A DNA stretch of 64,000 bases from CALCTE01 sp045585835 (GCA_045585835.1 JAZMZG010000012.1:101150-165149); one strand, 5' to 3'; shown: positions 25,760 to 33,946, counted from the first letter of the stretch. A program made the numbers and translations. Notes: generated by a model from the letters alone, not told the origin.

Positions 25760-26338
25760 ATGAAAAAGCTTCTAATTTTGATAACGGTATTCTTTATATT
25801 TCTGTCGTTAACTGCTTGTAAAAAAGAAGATACCGAGTTATATATCAATTCCGAATTTGATGAAGTAACGATGAAAAACATTTACGGGATAAGCCGTAAC
25901 GTCGCAAAAGCGATAGAGGAAAATTGTTTTGCGGCGGAGGAAGAAATCGGTGTATCCTTTATTTTACCTGAAAAATGGAGCGAATATAACACGGATATAC
26001 AGGTACAGACGATAGAGGGCGGTATAGGTGTATATGCGTTTGCAAAGGGCTACGACTTAACGAGTTTCGATTATGTGCCTTACTATGCCGATCTGTTTGC
26101 GGTAATATACGTAACTAAAGGCGAAAGCGAGTCTTTGATTACCAAATACAAAGACTATTTCAAAAAAAGTAAGTATTTGGGATATATGGACGATAAGGTG
26201 TGCTATCTACTTTATAATGAGAAGATTGACAGGGAAAGATCAACGGAGTTTACCGATGACGAATATAAATATTGGAAGGAATTTCTTAAAATAACTTCGC
26301 AGATCGACGATTATATAATGCTGAATGCGGAAGAATAA
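25760..26338 (+). CDS. Lipoprotein of unknown function (192 aa)
   Basis: I do not recognise this protein. It has a lipoprotein signal with lipobox LTAC (Cys about residue 20), then a soluble alpha/beta domain without obvious repeats. The stretch VSFILPEKWSEY resembles the C(T)LPSEW stretch of the lipoprotein at 59769, so both may share a domain found in Clostridia lipoproteins that begins with a short 'LP-x-W' strand (inference). An AAAGGAG site precedes the ATG. It is a single-gene unit between two terminator-marked boundaries. Confidence 0.8.
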   Translation: MKKLLILITVFFIFLSLTACKKEDTELYINSEFDEVTMKNIYGISRNVAKAIEENCFAAEEEIGVSFILPEKWSEYNTDIQVQTIEGGIGVYAFAKGYDLTSFDYVPYYADLFAVIYVTKGESESLITKYKDYFKKSKYLGYMDDKVCYLLYNEKIDRERSTEFTDDEYKYWKEFLKITSQIDDYIMLNAEE

Positions 26339-26343
26339 ATGTT

Positions 26344-26372
26344 AAAGAGGCGGTAAGACCGCCTCTTTTTTT
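26344..26372. terminator. Bidirectional terminator
   Basis: The stem AAAGAGGCGG with its complement and loop TAAG is followed by a T-run. It serves the lipoprotein gene and the convergent DUF11 gene. Confidence 0.9.
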
Positions 26373-27231
26373 AAATCGTGCCCACTACGGTAACCGTAAC
26401 GAGTCCGGGAATCTTTGTTACAAGACCGGTGTTGCTTCGCGTATAGGTTGCCGCGGGAATGGTAAGCGTGTTTGTTCCGACAGGCAAGGTCAGTACGCCG
26501 CCTATATAAGAGTATTCAGAGGGGGAGATAGAGTTTCCGTTAATACTTATATTGCTTATTACGGGTGCAGGAGAGAACGAGTCGGTCAAAACCACGTTTG
26601 TTGCCTCTGTGTTGCCGTAATTGTACAAAGCAAAATTATAGGTTATCGTATCACCGCTTTGTACGGGGTCTGGAGACATAGTCTTTACTATGCTGACGTC
26701 GGCGTAAGCACCGATATCAACAGTGCTTTCGGCACTTGCGCTTTCAGCAAGTCCGTCGGCTGTGACGACAGCCGTATTCGTAATGCTTTCGCCCGATTCA
26801 AAAGGCGCATAATCGTTTACTCTTGCTTTGTAAACGATAATTGCATTGTCGCCCTCTCCGAGAGCGCCTACGTTGAAGATAACGCCGTTTTGTACTGTCT
26901 GTCCGTAAAGATAGCTGACAAAAGCACCGTTTATGTAGAGTGCCGCAGGTGCAATATAGTCAAGGGGAGTTGCGACGTTATTTGTGCGAGGGACGGTATA
27001 GCTTCCCAAATCATCTCTTATTACGATATCCGTAAGTGTATCACAGGTCGTATTTGTAAAGCTCAAAACGAATGTTATCTCATTTTCACCGTTGTATGTT
27101 TCTCCTATAGCGGTCTTTTCTATGGATAAAGGACCTTGAAGGGTAGTTGTCGCAACGTTAGATAAAACGCTTCCCGTCAAAGTGCCGTACTGAAATGTAA
27201 GTTGTGCGCGATTTGTAATTTGTGTAGCCAC
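26371..27231 (-). CDS. DUF11-repeat protein
   Basis: A 286-residue beta-rich protein with two DUF11 (isopeptide-type immunoglobulin-like) repeats, at about 30-165 and 170-280. They show DIVIRDDLGSY and NVVLTDSFSPAP, each preceded by a VSIVKTMSPDPVQSGDTITY-like entry. It has no signal peptide, anchor or sorting motif, so export by the Sec route is not evident. It starts at GTG 27231 with AAGGAG upstream. A CATATAAT element resembling mother-cell promoters lies upstream, so a spore-surface role is possible but unproven. Confidence 0.8.
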   Translation of the reverse strand: MATQITNRAQLTFQYGTLTGSVLSNVATTTLQGPLSIEKTAIGETYNGENEITFVLSFTNTTCDTLTDIVIRDDLGSYTVPRTNNVATPLDYIAPAALYINGAFVSYLYGQTVQNGVIFNVGALGEGDNAIIVYKARVNDYAPFESGESITNTAVVTADGLAESASAESTVDIGAYADVSIVKTMSPDPVQSGDTITYNFALYNYGNTEATNVVLTDSFSPAPVISNISINGNSISPSEYSYIGGVLTLPVGTNTLTIPAATYTRSNTGLVTKIPGLVTVTVVGTI

Positions 27232-27281
27232 TTAAAAGCTCCTTTCATTTGATATATATTTGAGGACTGCGCCTCAATTAC

Positions 27282-27308
27282 ATTATATGAACAAGCACTT
27301 CAAATGAC
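27282..27308 (-). promoter_or_regulatory. Possible sigma-E/K promoter of the DUF11 gene
   Basis: Minus strand: GTCATTT (27302-27308), 12-bp spacer, CATATAAT (27282-27289). No TTGACA-like -35 is present. A TTGAGG/CCTCAA hairpin (27260-27277) follows in the leader. Confidence 0.3.
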
Positions 27309-27310
27309 AT

Positions 27311-27338
27311 AAGAAAAAGGCTGTGAAACACAGCCTTT
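27311..27338 (-). terminator. Terminator of the 57-aa protein gene
   Basis: On the minus strand AAAGGCTGTG-TTT-CACAGCCTTT is followed by TTCTT. Confidence 0.85.
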
Positions 27339-27343
27339 GTTTA

Positions 27344-27517
27344 TTAGAAATTATCCAAAAGTGCGTGGGCAGTCTTCATTGCTTTGGTAATTTTTTTCTT
27401 GATATCACAATGCTTTTCGGAGCTTGTAACCATGTGGGTCAAAAAACCGACCGTAATACCCACCGACATTCCTATAATAAGCCCTTTACAGAGACATTTT
27501 TTTGCCATATTTATCAT
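27344..27517 (-). CDS. Small membrane protein (57 aa)
   Basis: A short frame starting at ATG 27517 (MINMAKKCLCKGLIIG) with AAAGGAAA upstream and its own terminator downstream. One hydrophobic segment (residues ~12-30) follows two cysteines, then a basic helix (HCDIKKKITKAMKTAHALLDNF). The shape resembles YtxH-like or DUF3042-like single-span proteins of Firmicutes, but I cannot assign a family. The ribosome site and terminator make it a credible gene. Confidence 0.65.
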   Translation of the reverse strand: MINMAKKCLCKGLIIGMSVGITVGFLTHMVTSSEKHCDIKKKITKAMKTAHALLDNF

Positions 27518-27586
27518 AACGCTTTCCTTTCGATGCGAGTTATTCCCGCATTCATATTTTGTGAAATAATTTGCGTTATAAACGTG

Positions 27587-27633
27587 GCAAAATTTCGCTA
27601 TATCTTGAAAAATAAAAAAATGTATGATATATT
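27587..27633 (+). promoter_or_regulatory. Promoter of the 27661 lipoprotein gene with upstream GCAAAATTTC
   Basis: TTGAAA (27605-27610), 17-bp spacer, TATATT (27628-27633). GCAAAATTTC at 27587-27596 sits 8 bp before the -35, the same spacing as in the araC and fba promoters. Confidence 0.5.
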
Positions 27634-27660
27634 ATACTTAATTCAATGCGAGAGGTAATT

Positions 27661-28488
27661 ATGAAATCTGTTAAATTTATATTATTGACCGTCACTGCAT
27701 CGATCATTTTAAGTGCATGCTCGTCAAGCGGCAATCTAAAGCCTTTAAGTGCGCTTGTGGGAACGTATAATGACGTGAGCTTTGAAATGGCAGAGATAGC
27801 CGAAAGCTATAATTTCACAAGCGGGGTATATACGGACAACGGCGAATCGGGACTTTACGCCGAATCGACTGCGATAGTTGAAGGCAAGATTGTTGCCGTA
27901 GACGAGCTTTCGGTTAAAGTCACCTTGCCTATGGAGGAGATAATTCCCGCAGAAGAATCCGAGTCGGGCGAGGAAGAAAGAAAAACCGTATACGTTCCCG
28001 TAACGGCGTATATACAGCTTTTGACGCTCAAATGCTCGGAAGTTTTACATGATGCGGAAAGTGCGCTTACTGCAGGTGAAGAGATACGTATTTTAAATAA
28101 GGTTTCTTCTCGTATGTGGGACGAGCAGGCAACGCCCTTGTTTGAGGGAGATGAGTGTATCTTGCTTTTAAAAAGCTCGTATGATGTAAACGATATTATG
28201 CAGATAAACGGCAGAGGATTTGCAAAGTATCTTCTGTTTGACTCAAGAAACGGAGTCTTTAAAAAGACAGATAAGGGCTATCTCACAGGTGCTGCACAGG
28301 AATTTGCAACAAAAGACGAGGCGGCGGTAAAGGCAACGGCGGAAGATTACGCAACCCTTGATGATAAAGTAAAAAAATGCTACAAGAACGCTGATGGCTA
28401 TATTGCGGCTATGCAAGGAATGTACTACGTTTCCGATGCAAAGAGTAAGGTGCAAAACAACGTAAAATATTACTATGAAAAGAAATAA
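27661..28488 (+). CDS. Lipoprotein of unknown function (275 aa)
   Basis: Start at ATG 27661 with GAGAGG upstream; an in-frame ATG at 27646 lies too close to the predicted transcript start. The protein has a lipoprotein signal with lipobox LSAC (Cys about 20). Its mature part contains ESTAIVEGKIVAVDELSVKV and EGDECILLLKS, a pattern seen in exported proteins with an OB-like 'EGKI-V' fold, here split by an acidic loop (EESESGEEERK). No enzyme motif is seen. The function is unknown. Confidence 0.8.
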   Translation: MKSVKFILLTVTASIILSACSSSGNLKPLSALVGTYNDVSFEMAEIAESYNFTSGVYTDNGESGLYAESTAIVEGKIVAVDELSVKVTLPMEEIIPAEESESGEEERKTVYVPVTAYIQLLTLKCSEVLHDAESALTAGEEIRILNKVSSRMWDEQATPLFEGDECILLLKSSYDVNDIMQINGRGFAKYLLFDSRNGVFKKTDKGYLTGAAQEFATKDEAAVKATAEDYATLDDKVKKCYKNADGYIAAMQGMYYVSDAKSKVQNNVKYYYEKK

Positions 28489-28516
28489 AAAACGAGGCTC
28501 GTCGAGCCTCGTTTTT
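28487..28516. terminator. Bidirectional terminator
   Basis: The near-perfect inverted repeat AAAAAACGAGGCTCG and its complement, between the convergent lipoprotein and fba genes. Confidence 0.9.
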
Positions 28517-28522
28517 GATATT

Positions 28523-29458
28523 TTATGCTTTGTTGTTGCAACCGAGAACGTTTACGAGCTTGTGCTTAACAAGGCTCTTAACATATTCTCTTGCAGGTTT
28601 GAGATACTGACGGGGGTCAAAGTGGTCGGGGAACTCCAACATATGCTCTCTTATTCCCGCAGTCATTGCAAGACGTATATCGGAGTCGATGTTTATTTTA
28701 CAAACGCTCATAGATGCTGCCTTGCGAAGCATATCCTCGGGAATGCCTATTGCATCGGGCATCGCACCGCCGTTTTTGTTGATGATATCAACGTATTCGG
28801 GGATTACGGAAGAAGCGCCGTGTAAAACGATGGGGAAGCCGGGAAGTCTTTTTGAAACTTCATCAAGAATATCAAATCGAAGCTGAGGCTTTTGACCGGG
28901 CTTGAACTTATACGCACCGTGGCTTGTTCCGATAGCGATAGCGAGTGAGTCAACACCTGTTTTGGTGACGAATTCCTCAACCTGAGCGGGATCCGTATAA
29001 GAGGAATCTTCGGGGCTTACGTTGACGTCGTCTTCAACGCCCGCAAGTCTTCCGAGTTCGCCCTCTACCACAACACCTCTTGCGTGTGCGTATTCAACTA
29101 CCTTTTTCGTAACTTCGATGTTTTCCTCGAAGGAATGGTGGGAACCGTCTATCATAACGGATGTAAATCCGCCGTCGATACACGATTTACATATTTCAAA
29201 GCTGTCGCCATGGTCAAGGTGCAAACAAATAGGAAGATTCGTATCAGCGATAGCCGCCTCAACGAGCTTCATAAGATATATGTGCTTTGCATATTTTCGA
29301 GCACCTGCGGATACTTGAAGAATAAGGGGGGCATTTTCCTCTAAAGCGGCTTCTGTTATACCTTGGACGATCTCCATATTGTTTACGTTGAAAGCTCCTA
29401 TCGCATAACCGCCGTTATAAGCTTTTTCAAACATTTCTTTTGATGTTACAAGTCCCAT
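28523..29458 (-). CDS. fba: Class II fructose-1,6-bisphosphate aldolase
   Basis: A zinc aldolase that interconverts fructose-1,6-bisphosphate with DHAP and glyceraldehyde 3-phosphate. The 311 residues have HLDHG (zinc and catalytic region, ~84), GGFTSVMIDGSH, EGELGRLAGVED, GTSHGAYK and LHGASSV (second zinc His). GGAGG lies 6 nt before ATG 29458 and 3 nt before ATG 29461; the former is preferred. Two sigma-A promoters lie upstream, the distal one carrying a 21-bp element shared with the araC-family gene. It is divergent from pfk. Confidence 0.95.
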   Translation of the reverse strand: MGLVTSKEMFEKAYNGGYAIGAFNVNNMEIVQGITEAALEENAPLILQVSAGARKYAKHIYLMKLVEAAIADTNLPICLHLDHGDSFEICKSCIDGGFTSVMIDGSHHSFEENIEVTKKVVEYAHARGVVVEGELGRLAGVEDDVNVSPEDSSYTDPAQVEEFVTKTGVDSLAIAIGTSHGAYKFKPGQKPQLRFDILDEVSKRLPGFPIVLHGASSVIPEYVDIINKNGGAMPDAIGIPEDMLRKAASMSVCKINIDSDIRLAMTAGIREHMLEFPDHFDPRQYLKPAREYVKSLVKHKLVNVLGCNNKA

Positions 29459-29487
29459 CATAAACCTCCAAATATTTTTATAATTTT

Positions 29488-29516
29488 ATTTTATTATAAA
29501 TTATTTAATATGTCAA
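29488..29516 (-). promoter_or_regulatory. Proximal promoter of fba
   Basis: Minus strand: TTGACA (29511-29516), 17-bp spacer, TAAAAT (29488-29493). Confidence 0.65.
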
Positions 29517-29555
29517 GGGAATAAGAAAATTAAATACATTCACCTACGTACGATA

Positions 29556-29609
29556 ATTATAAATTACTTTCAAGTAAAAGTCAATTCAATGTGAAATTTT
29601 GCAATATAC
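29556..29609 (-). promoter_or_regulatory. Distal fba promoter with 21-bp upstream element
   Basis: Minus strand: a 21-bp element (29589-29609, core TTGCAAAATTTCACATT), 4 bp (TGAA read with its last T as part of the element, i.e. 3 bp GAA after it), TTGACT (29579-29584), 17-bp spacer, TATAAT (29556-29561). The element and promoter geometry equal those at 33004-33056. Confidence 0.7.
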
Positions 29610-29685
29610 TTGTTAATATAGTGAAAGATATCGCTGTGATATGAGGGTACAATAAAAACGCAAAAAAGAAAATAAAAAATTAGGG

Positions 29686-29714
29686 TTGATTATAAAGATA
29701 AAGTGTGATATAAT
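29686..29714 (+). promoter_or_regulatory. Promoter of pfk
   Basis: TTGATT (29686-29691), 17-bp spacer, TATAAT (29709-29714), leaving a leader of about 125 nt. The 385-bp fba-pfk interval contains only promoters as far as I can see; a second extended -10 lies at 29787-29792. Confidence 0.65.
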
Positions 29715-29846
29715 TAACAAGATCAAAATCAGTCGATTTTACAAAAAAGTGCCCGCTTTCATATTCTATACATACGTATATGATAATATAATTTATCGAT
29801 TTAAGCATTTTATGCGCGGCACAAAAAACACAAGGGGGATTATTAA

Positions 29847-31091
29847 ATGTTAAAAGGAGCATGCATTGTTGCACAGTCCGGTGGCCCTTCGGCAGTTATC
29901 AATTCAAGTATATGCGGTGCGATCGAAACGGCACTTAAAAACGAATGCATAACGAAGGTATACGGAGCACTCAACGGTATACAGGGCGTTTTGGACGACA
30001 GACTTTGCGATATGTCAAAGGAAGATCCGAGGGAGATACATCTATTAAAGACGACACCCTCCTCCGCGCTCGGCTCTTGCAGAGTAAAGTTGCCCGATCA
30101 CAAAGTTGACGACAGCAAGTACAAGCGAATTTTGGAGATTTTCAAAAAGCATGATGTGCGTTATTTCTTTTATAACGGCGGTAATGACTCTATGGATACC
30201 TGTATGAAGGTTTCTGCTTATATGGAGAGCGTTGGATATGACTGTCGTATTATGGGAATACCCAAGACAATAGACAACGACCTTGCATTTACCGACCACT
30301 GCCCCGGATTTGCATCTGCGGCAAAATACATAGCTACTTCAATAATGGAAACCAGAAGAGATATCACCGTGTATCCCAAAGGCTCCGTTTTAATATTTGA
30401 GATAATGGGAAGAAATGCGGGCTGGCTTGCGGCAACGGCGGCACTCGCCTCTACAACGGGAGAGGGTCCCGACCTTATCTATCTTCCCGAAACGCTCTTT
30501 GACATTGATGCATTTTTTGAAAAAGTCGAAAAGATATACAGAGAGAAGGGCAACTGCATAGTTGCGGTCTCCGAGGGCATTAAAGATAAAACGGGAAGAT
30601 ACGTTTCCGAATACGGAAGCGACCTTGCAAAGTTGCGCGATGCTTTCGGACACGCACAGATGGGCGGTCTTGCTAGTTATCTTGCGGCAGAAGCAAAGGC
30701 ACGTATAGAGGGCGTAAAGGTAAGAGGAATCGAGCTTTCGCTCTTACAGCGCTGTGCGGCTCACTGTGCTTCCGAAACCGACGTAGAGGAAGCTTATATG
30801 GCTGGCAAAGCCGCAGTTGAGGAAGCAGTAGCCGGAAATACAGATAAAATGGTAGGATTTGAGAGAGTTTACGTTGACGGAAAGTATACTTGCCAAACCA
30901 AGCTCTTTGACTTAAAAGACGTCGCTAATGCCGAAAAGGGCGTCCCTACCGAGTGGATAAAACCCGACGGAGAAGGAATGACAGACGAGTTTATCGAATA
31001 CGCACTTCCGCTTATAAAAGGCGAAAGCAAGGTTGTATACGAAAACGGACTTCCCCGATTTGCGAGACTTAAAAAGATAGTTGAATCCTAA
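29847..31091 (+). CDS. pfp: PPi-dependent 6-phosphofructokinase
   Basis: Phosphorylates fructose 6-phosphate, probably with pyrophosphate and reversibly. The 414 residues have SGGPSAVIN at the N-terminus, GGNDS (111-115) and PKTIDND (139-145). The Asp after GGN and the Lys of PKTIDND occupy the two positions that are Gly in ATP enzymes; this combination marks the PPi class (family knowledge). MGRNAGWLA is the substrate-loop motif. A GGGGG site precedes the ATG. It stands opposite fba, so consecutive glycolytic steps share one intergenic region. Confidence 0.92.
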   Translation: MLKGACIVAQSGGPSAVINSSICGAIETALKNECITKVYGALNGIQGVLDDRLCDMSKEDPREIHLLKTTPSSALGSCRVKLPDHKVDDSKYKRILEIFKKHDVRYFFYNGGNDSMDTCMKVSAYMESVGYDCRIMGIPKTIDNDLAFTDHCPGFASAAKYIATSIMETRRDITVYPKGSVLIFEIMGRNAGWLAATAALASTTGEGPDLIYLPETLFDIDAFFEKVEKIYREKGNCIVAVSEGIKDKTGRYVSEYGSDLAKLRDAFGHAQMGGLASYLAAEAKARIEGVKVRGIELSLLQRCAAHCASETDVEEAYMAGKAAVEEAVAGNTDKMVGFERVYVDGKYTCQTKLFDLKDVANAEKGVPTEWIKPDGEGMTDEFIEYALPLIKGESKVVYENGLPRFARLKKIVES

Positions 31092-31100
31092 TAGCTTGAT

Positions 31101-31814
31101 ATGCATATCAAATTTACGAAAAAACAGTTAATAATACTATTTGTCGCTTTCCTTGCGGCTATGCTTGTTGAGGGCATAGCCGCATTTATCAATAGGGAAG
31201 GTATTTTTTCATACCGTGCGAGAGTGTTTGAAGAATATCCCGAATACAGCGGCGTACCGTATGCGGTGATAAATAACAACGTTCCGTATTTTAACGACAG
31301 CCAAAAAAGCAGCAAATATACTTTTGAGCATTACGGCGAGCTTGATGCTCTCGGCAGATGCACCGAAGCTGTCGCATGCCTTGGTATTGATACTATACCG
31401 AAAGACTTTAGAGGCGATATAAGCAGTGTTAAGCCTACGGGCTGGCAAAGCCGGAAATACGATTTTATTGAGGGAGAATATCTTTACAATAGATGCCACC
31501 TTATCGGGTTTCAGCTTTCGGGAGAGAATGCAAACGAAAAGAATTTAATAACGGGTACACGTTATATGAATATCGAGGGAATGCTCCCGTTTGAAAATAT
31601 GGTAGCCGATTACATAAAAGAAACGGGTATGCGTGTTATGTATCGGGTGACCCCCGTGTTTAGCGGGGACAACCTTATTGCAGACGGCGTATATATGGAG
31701 GCGTATTCCGTAGAAGACGGCGGAGAGGGTATTTGCTTTTGTGTTTTCATCTATAACGTACAACCGAGAGTGAAAATTGATTACAAAAGCGGCAAAAGTA
31801 TAGAAATATCATAG
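31101..31814 (+). CDS. DNA/RNA non-specific endonuclease (membrane-anchored or secreted)
   Basis: A 237-residue nuclease of the beta-beta-alpha metal NUC1/EndA type: YNRCHLIGFQL holds the catalytic His of the family's DRGH-like motif, and NLITGTRYMN the metal Asn. An N-terminal hydrophobic helix (~8-28) would anchor or export it. Related proteins are DNA-entry nucleases of Streptococcus. It starts 9 bp after pfk and is probably co-transcribed; there is no competence gene nearby. Confidence 0.85.
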   Translation: MHIKFTKKQLIILFVAFLAAMLVEGIAAFINREGIFSYRARVFEEYPEYSGVPYAVINNNVPYFNDSQKSSKYTFEHYGELDALGRCTEAVACLGIDTIPKDFRGDISSVKPTGWQSRKYDFIEGEYLYNRCHLIGFQLSGENANEKNLITGTRYMNIEGMLPFENMVADYIKETGMRVMYRVTPVFSGDNLIADGVYMEAYSVEDGGEGICFCVFIYNVQPRVKIDYKSGKSIEIS

Positions 31815-31831
31815 AAAAGTTAAAAAAAATA

Positions 31832-31860
31832 TTTACAAACGCCAAAAACGGTATTATAAT
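31832..31860 (+). promoter_or_regulatory. Promoter of guaA
   Basis: TTTACA (31832-31837), 17-bp spacer, TATAAT (31855-31860). Confidence 0.75.
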
Positions 31861-31892
31861 ATTTCTATTAATAGTTAGGAGGTTTAAGATAT

Positions 31893-32894
31893 ATGGACAG
31901 CAATAAAAGACCCGACACGATGAAGAGAATAACCGATTCCAAGCTTGCAAATGCGTTTATTGACGAGCAGGTGCTCAATATACGTGAGCAGGTGGGCGAC
32001 AAAAAGGTGCTTCTTGCTCTTTCCGGCGGCGTTGATTCTTCCGTAGTTGCGGCGCTTCTTATAAAGGCGATAGGCAAACAGCTTATTTGCGTTCACGTAA
32101 ACCACGGACTTATGCGTAAGGACGAGAGCGAAAACGTTATAAAAATATTCCGAGAAGGACTTGACGCAAATTTAATATATGAAGATGCTACCGACAGATT
32201 CTTGGATCTTCTTGCGGGGGTTTCCGATCCCGAGAAAAAGAGAAAGATAATCGGCAAGGAATTTATAGAGGTATTTGCCGACAAAGCAAGAGAGCTTGAG
32301 GGAATTGAGTTCCTTGCGCAAGGAACGATATACCCCGATATTTTGGAGAGTATCAAGCAGGCAGAGGGCAAAAAGGCGGTCAAATCACACCATAATGTAG
32401 GCGGACTTCCCACCGACCTTCAGTTTGAGCTCGTTGAGCCCATTAAGCTTCTTTACAAAGACGAGGTAAGAGTTGTCGGTGAAGCGCTCGGACTTCCTCA
32501 CGCTATGGTATACCGTCAGCCGTTCCCCGGTCCCGGACTCGGCGTAAGATGCCTCGGAGCCATAACACGTGACAGACTTGCGGCGTTAAGAGAAGCCGAT
32601 GCGATATTGAGAGATGAGTTCGATAAGTGCGGACTTGCTGAAAAGGTGTGGCAGTATTTCGTAGTCATTCCCGACATAAAGAGCGTGGGCGTTAAAGATG
32701 AATCGAGATACGAGGGCTGGCCCGCAATAATACGTGCTGTCAATACGAAGGACGCTATGAGCGCAACAATCGAGGAAATACCATATCCCGTACTCCACAA
32801 GATAACGGATAGAATCACTCACGAAGTCGAAGGCATAAACCGCGTGCTCTTTGACCTCACACCGAAGCCTATCGGAACTATCGAGTGGGAATAA
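31893..32894 (+). CDS. guaA: GMP synthase, ATP-pyrophosphatase/dimerisation part only (GuaAb-like)
   Basis: Converts XMP to GMP. The 333 residues contain the P-loop SGGVDSS (44-50), VHVNHGLMRKDE, AQGTIYPD, KSHHNVGG and the C-terminal dimerisation domain ending KPIGTIEWE. The glutamine amidotransferase domain (about 200 residues with a catalytic Cys) that precedes this in most bacterial GuaA is absent. The frame starts with its own AGGAGG site and consensus promoter, so this is not a truncation artefact. Either a separate GATase subunit exists elsewhere, as in archaea, or free ammonia is used. Confidence 0.93.
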   Translation: MDSNKRPDTMKRITDSKLANAFIDEQVLNIREQVGDKKVLLALSGGVDSSVVAALLIKAIGKQLICVHVNHGLMRKDESENVIKIFREGLDANLIYEDATDRFLDLLAGVSDPEKKRKIIGKEFIEVFADKARELEGIEFLAQGTIYPDILESIKQAEGKKAVKSHHNVGGLPTDLQFELVEPIKLLYKDEVRVVGEALGLPHAMVYRQPFPGPGLGVRCLGAITRDRLAALREADAILRDEFDKCGLAEKVWQYFVVIPDIKSVGVKDESRYEGWPAIIRAVNTKDAMSATIEEIPYPVLHKITDRITHEVEGINRVLFDLTPKPIGTIEWE

Positions 32895-32913
32895 TACCAA
32901 TAAGCTAAGACAA

Positions 32914-32946
32914 AAGAGCTGACGAATCGCAAATTCGTCAGCTCTT
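32914..32946 (+). terminator. Terminator-like hairpin after guaA
   Basis: A 14-bp stem, AAGAGCTGACGAAT and complement around CGCAA; the tract that follows is only partly T. Confidence 0.7.
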
Positions 32947-33003
32947 CATTATTTATTACAAAATTCCGCATTTTTTGTGACATTTTTATTGTATATTCAC
33001 CAA

Positions 33004-33056
33004 TATATTGCAAAATTTCACATTCGTTTGACTTGGGTTTTAAAATAACTTATAAT
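33004..33056 (+). promoter_or_regulatory. Promoter of the AraC-family gene with 21-bp upstream element
   Basis: The element (33004-33024) is identical to that at 29589-29609. Then come CGT, TTGACT (33028-33033), 17-bp spacer and TATAAT (33051-33056). A site adjoining the -35 is where class II activators bind. Confidence 0.75.
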
Positions 33057-33073
33057 TATGTGGGGTGAGTTAA

Positions 33074-33901
33074 ATGAAGACAGCGGAATATCCGCGCTTT
33101 CACGTTAAAAGCGCGAAAAATCAAAACAGCAATTTTTGTATAAGACAAAAAGCCTTGCAAGACTATGACCTCCATTGGCACGACTGCTTTGAGATAGAAC
33201 TCGTTTTGTCGGGAGAGGCTTTTCAGGAACTAAACGGCAAAAAATACCGTTTGACCCGAGGCGATATCTATCTGCTTAATCCTACGGATTTTCATCGAGT
33301 TCAAGGCAACGGTGCTCAAGTATATAACATAATGTTCAGTAATGAATTGTTAAGCGAGGATCTTTTACAGAAAATTTTGACTGTAAGGCAAAATCTGCTG
33401 TTTCATTTAGACGAAGAAGAGTTGGAGCATATGATTCATTTGATGTCAAGTATGCTGAAGGAGTCGGAAAAACGAGAGGCATATGCCGATGAATATATTT
33501 CCAAACTGCTTGAATGTATATTTCTAAGCATTTTGCGTAAATGCACCGATTATTCAAAGGACGGACGTATAAGCGGTATGAAGAAGGTGCTTTTATATCT
33601 GCACAGTCATTTCAGGGAGAATCCTTCCATGACATCGGTCGCGGAGCAATTCGGATTCAACCCCAATTACTTCAGTGCACGTTTTCACCGATTCACCGGC
33701 AAGACCTTTAAACAGTACCTTAATCTGTTAAAGCTCGAATATTCCAAAAAGCTCCTTTTATCGGGTGACCTTCCCGTGACAGAGATAGGGTATGCAGCGG
33801 GATTTTCGTCACTGTCAAATTTTTTGCGTTGCTTCAAGGCGCAGTTTGGCGTATCTCCAAACTCTATGCGCTCCGCAAATAACGATTCTGAAGAAAATTG
33901 A
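33074..33901 (+). CDS. AraC-family transcriptional regulator with cupin sensor
   Basis: A 275-residue regulator: the N-terminal cupin domain has LHWHDCFEIELVLSG and RGDIYLLNPTDFHRV, the usual ligand-binding barrel of the family. Two C-terminal helix-turn-helix units follow (TSVAEQFGFNPNYFSARFHR, then VTEIGYAAGFSSLSNFLRCFK). The ligand is probably a sugar or carbon metabolite (inference). Its own promoter carries a 21-bp element also found before fba, so self- and aldolase control is plausible. GGGTGAG precedes the ATG. Confidence 0.92.
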   Translation: MKTAEYPRFHVKSAKNQNSNFCIRQKALQDYDLHWHDCFEIELVLSGEAFQELNGKKYRLTRGDIYLLNPTDFHRVQGNGAQVYNIMFSNELLSEDLLQKILTVRQNLLFHLDEEELEHMIHLMSSMLKESEKREAYADEYISKLLECIFLSILRKCTDYSKDGRISGMKKVLLYLHSHFRENPSMTSVAEQFGFNPNYFSARFHRFTGKTFKQYLNLLKLEYSKKLLLSGDLPVTEIGYAAGFSSLSNFLRCFKAQFGVSPNSMRSANNDSEEN

Positions 33902-33914
33902 TTATATAAGTTGG

Positions 33915-33946
33915 AAAGCCCTCGAAAATCGAGGGCTTTTCGTTTT
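33915..33946. terminator. Bidirectional terminator
   Basis: AAAGCCCTCG-AAAAT-CGAGGGCTTT followed by TCGTTTT, between the AraC-family gene and the convergent transporter gene. Confidence 0.85.

Noticed and set aside
29462..29846. A small gene in the fba-pfk interval
   Set aside because: Short frames there lack ribosome sites and coincide with three well-formed promoters.
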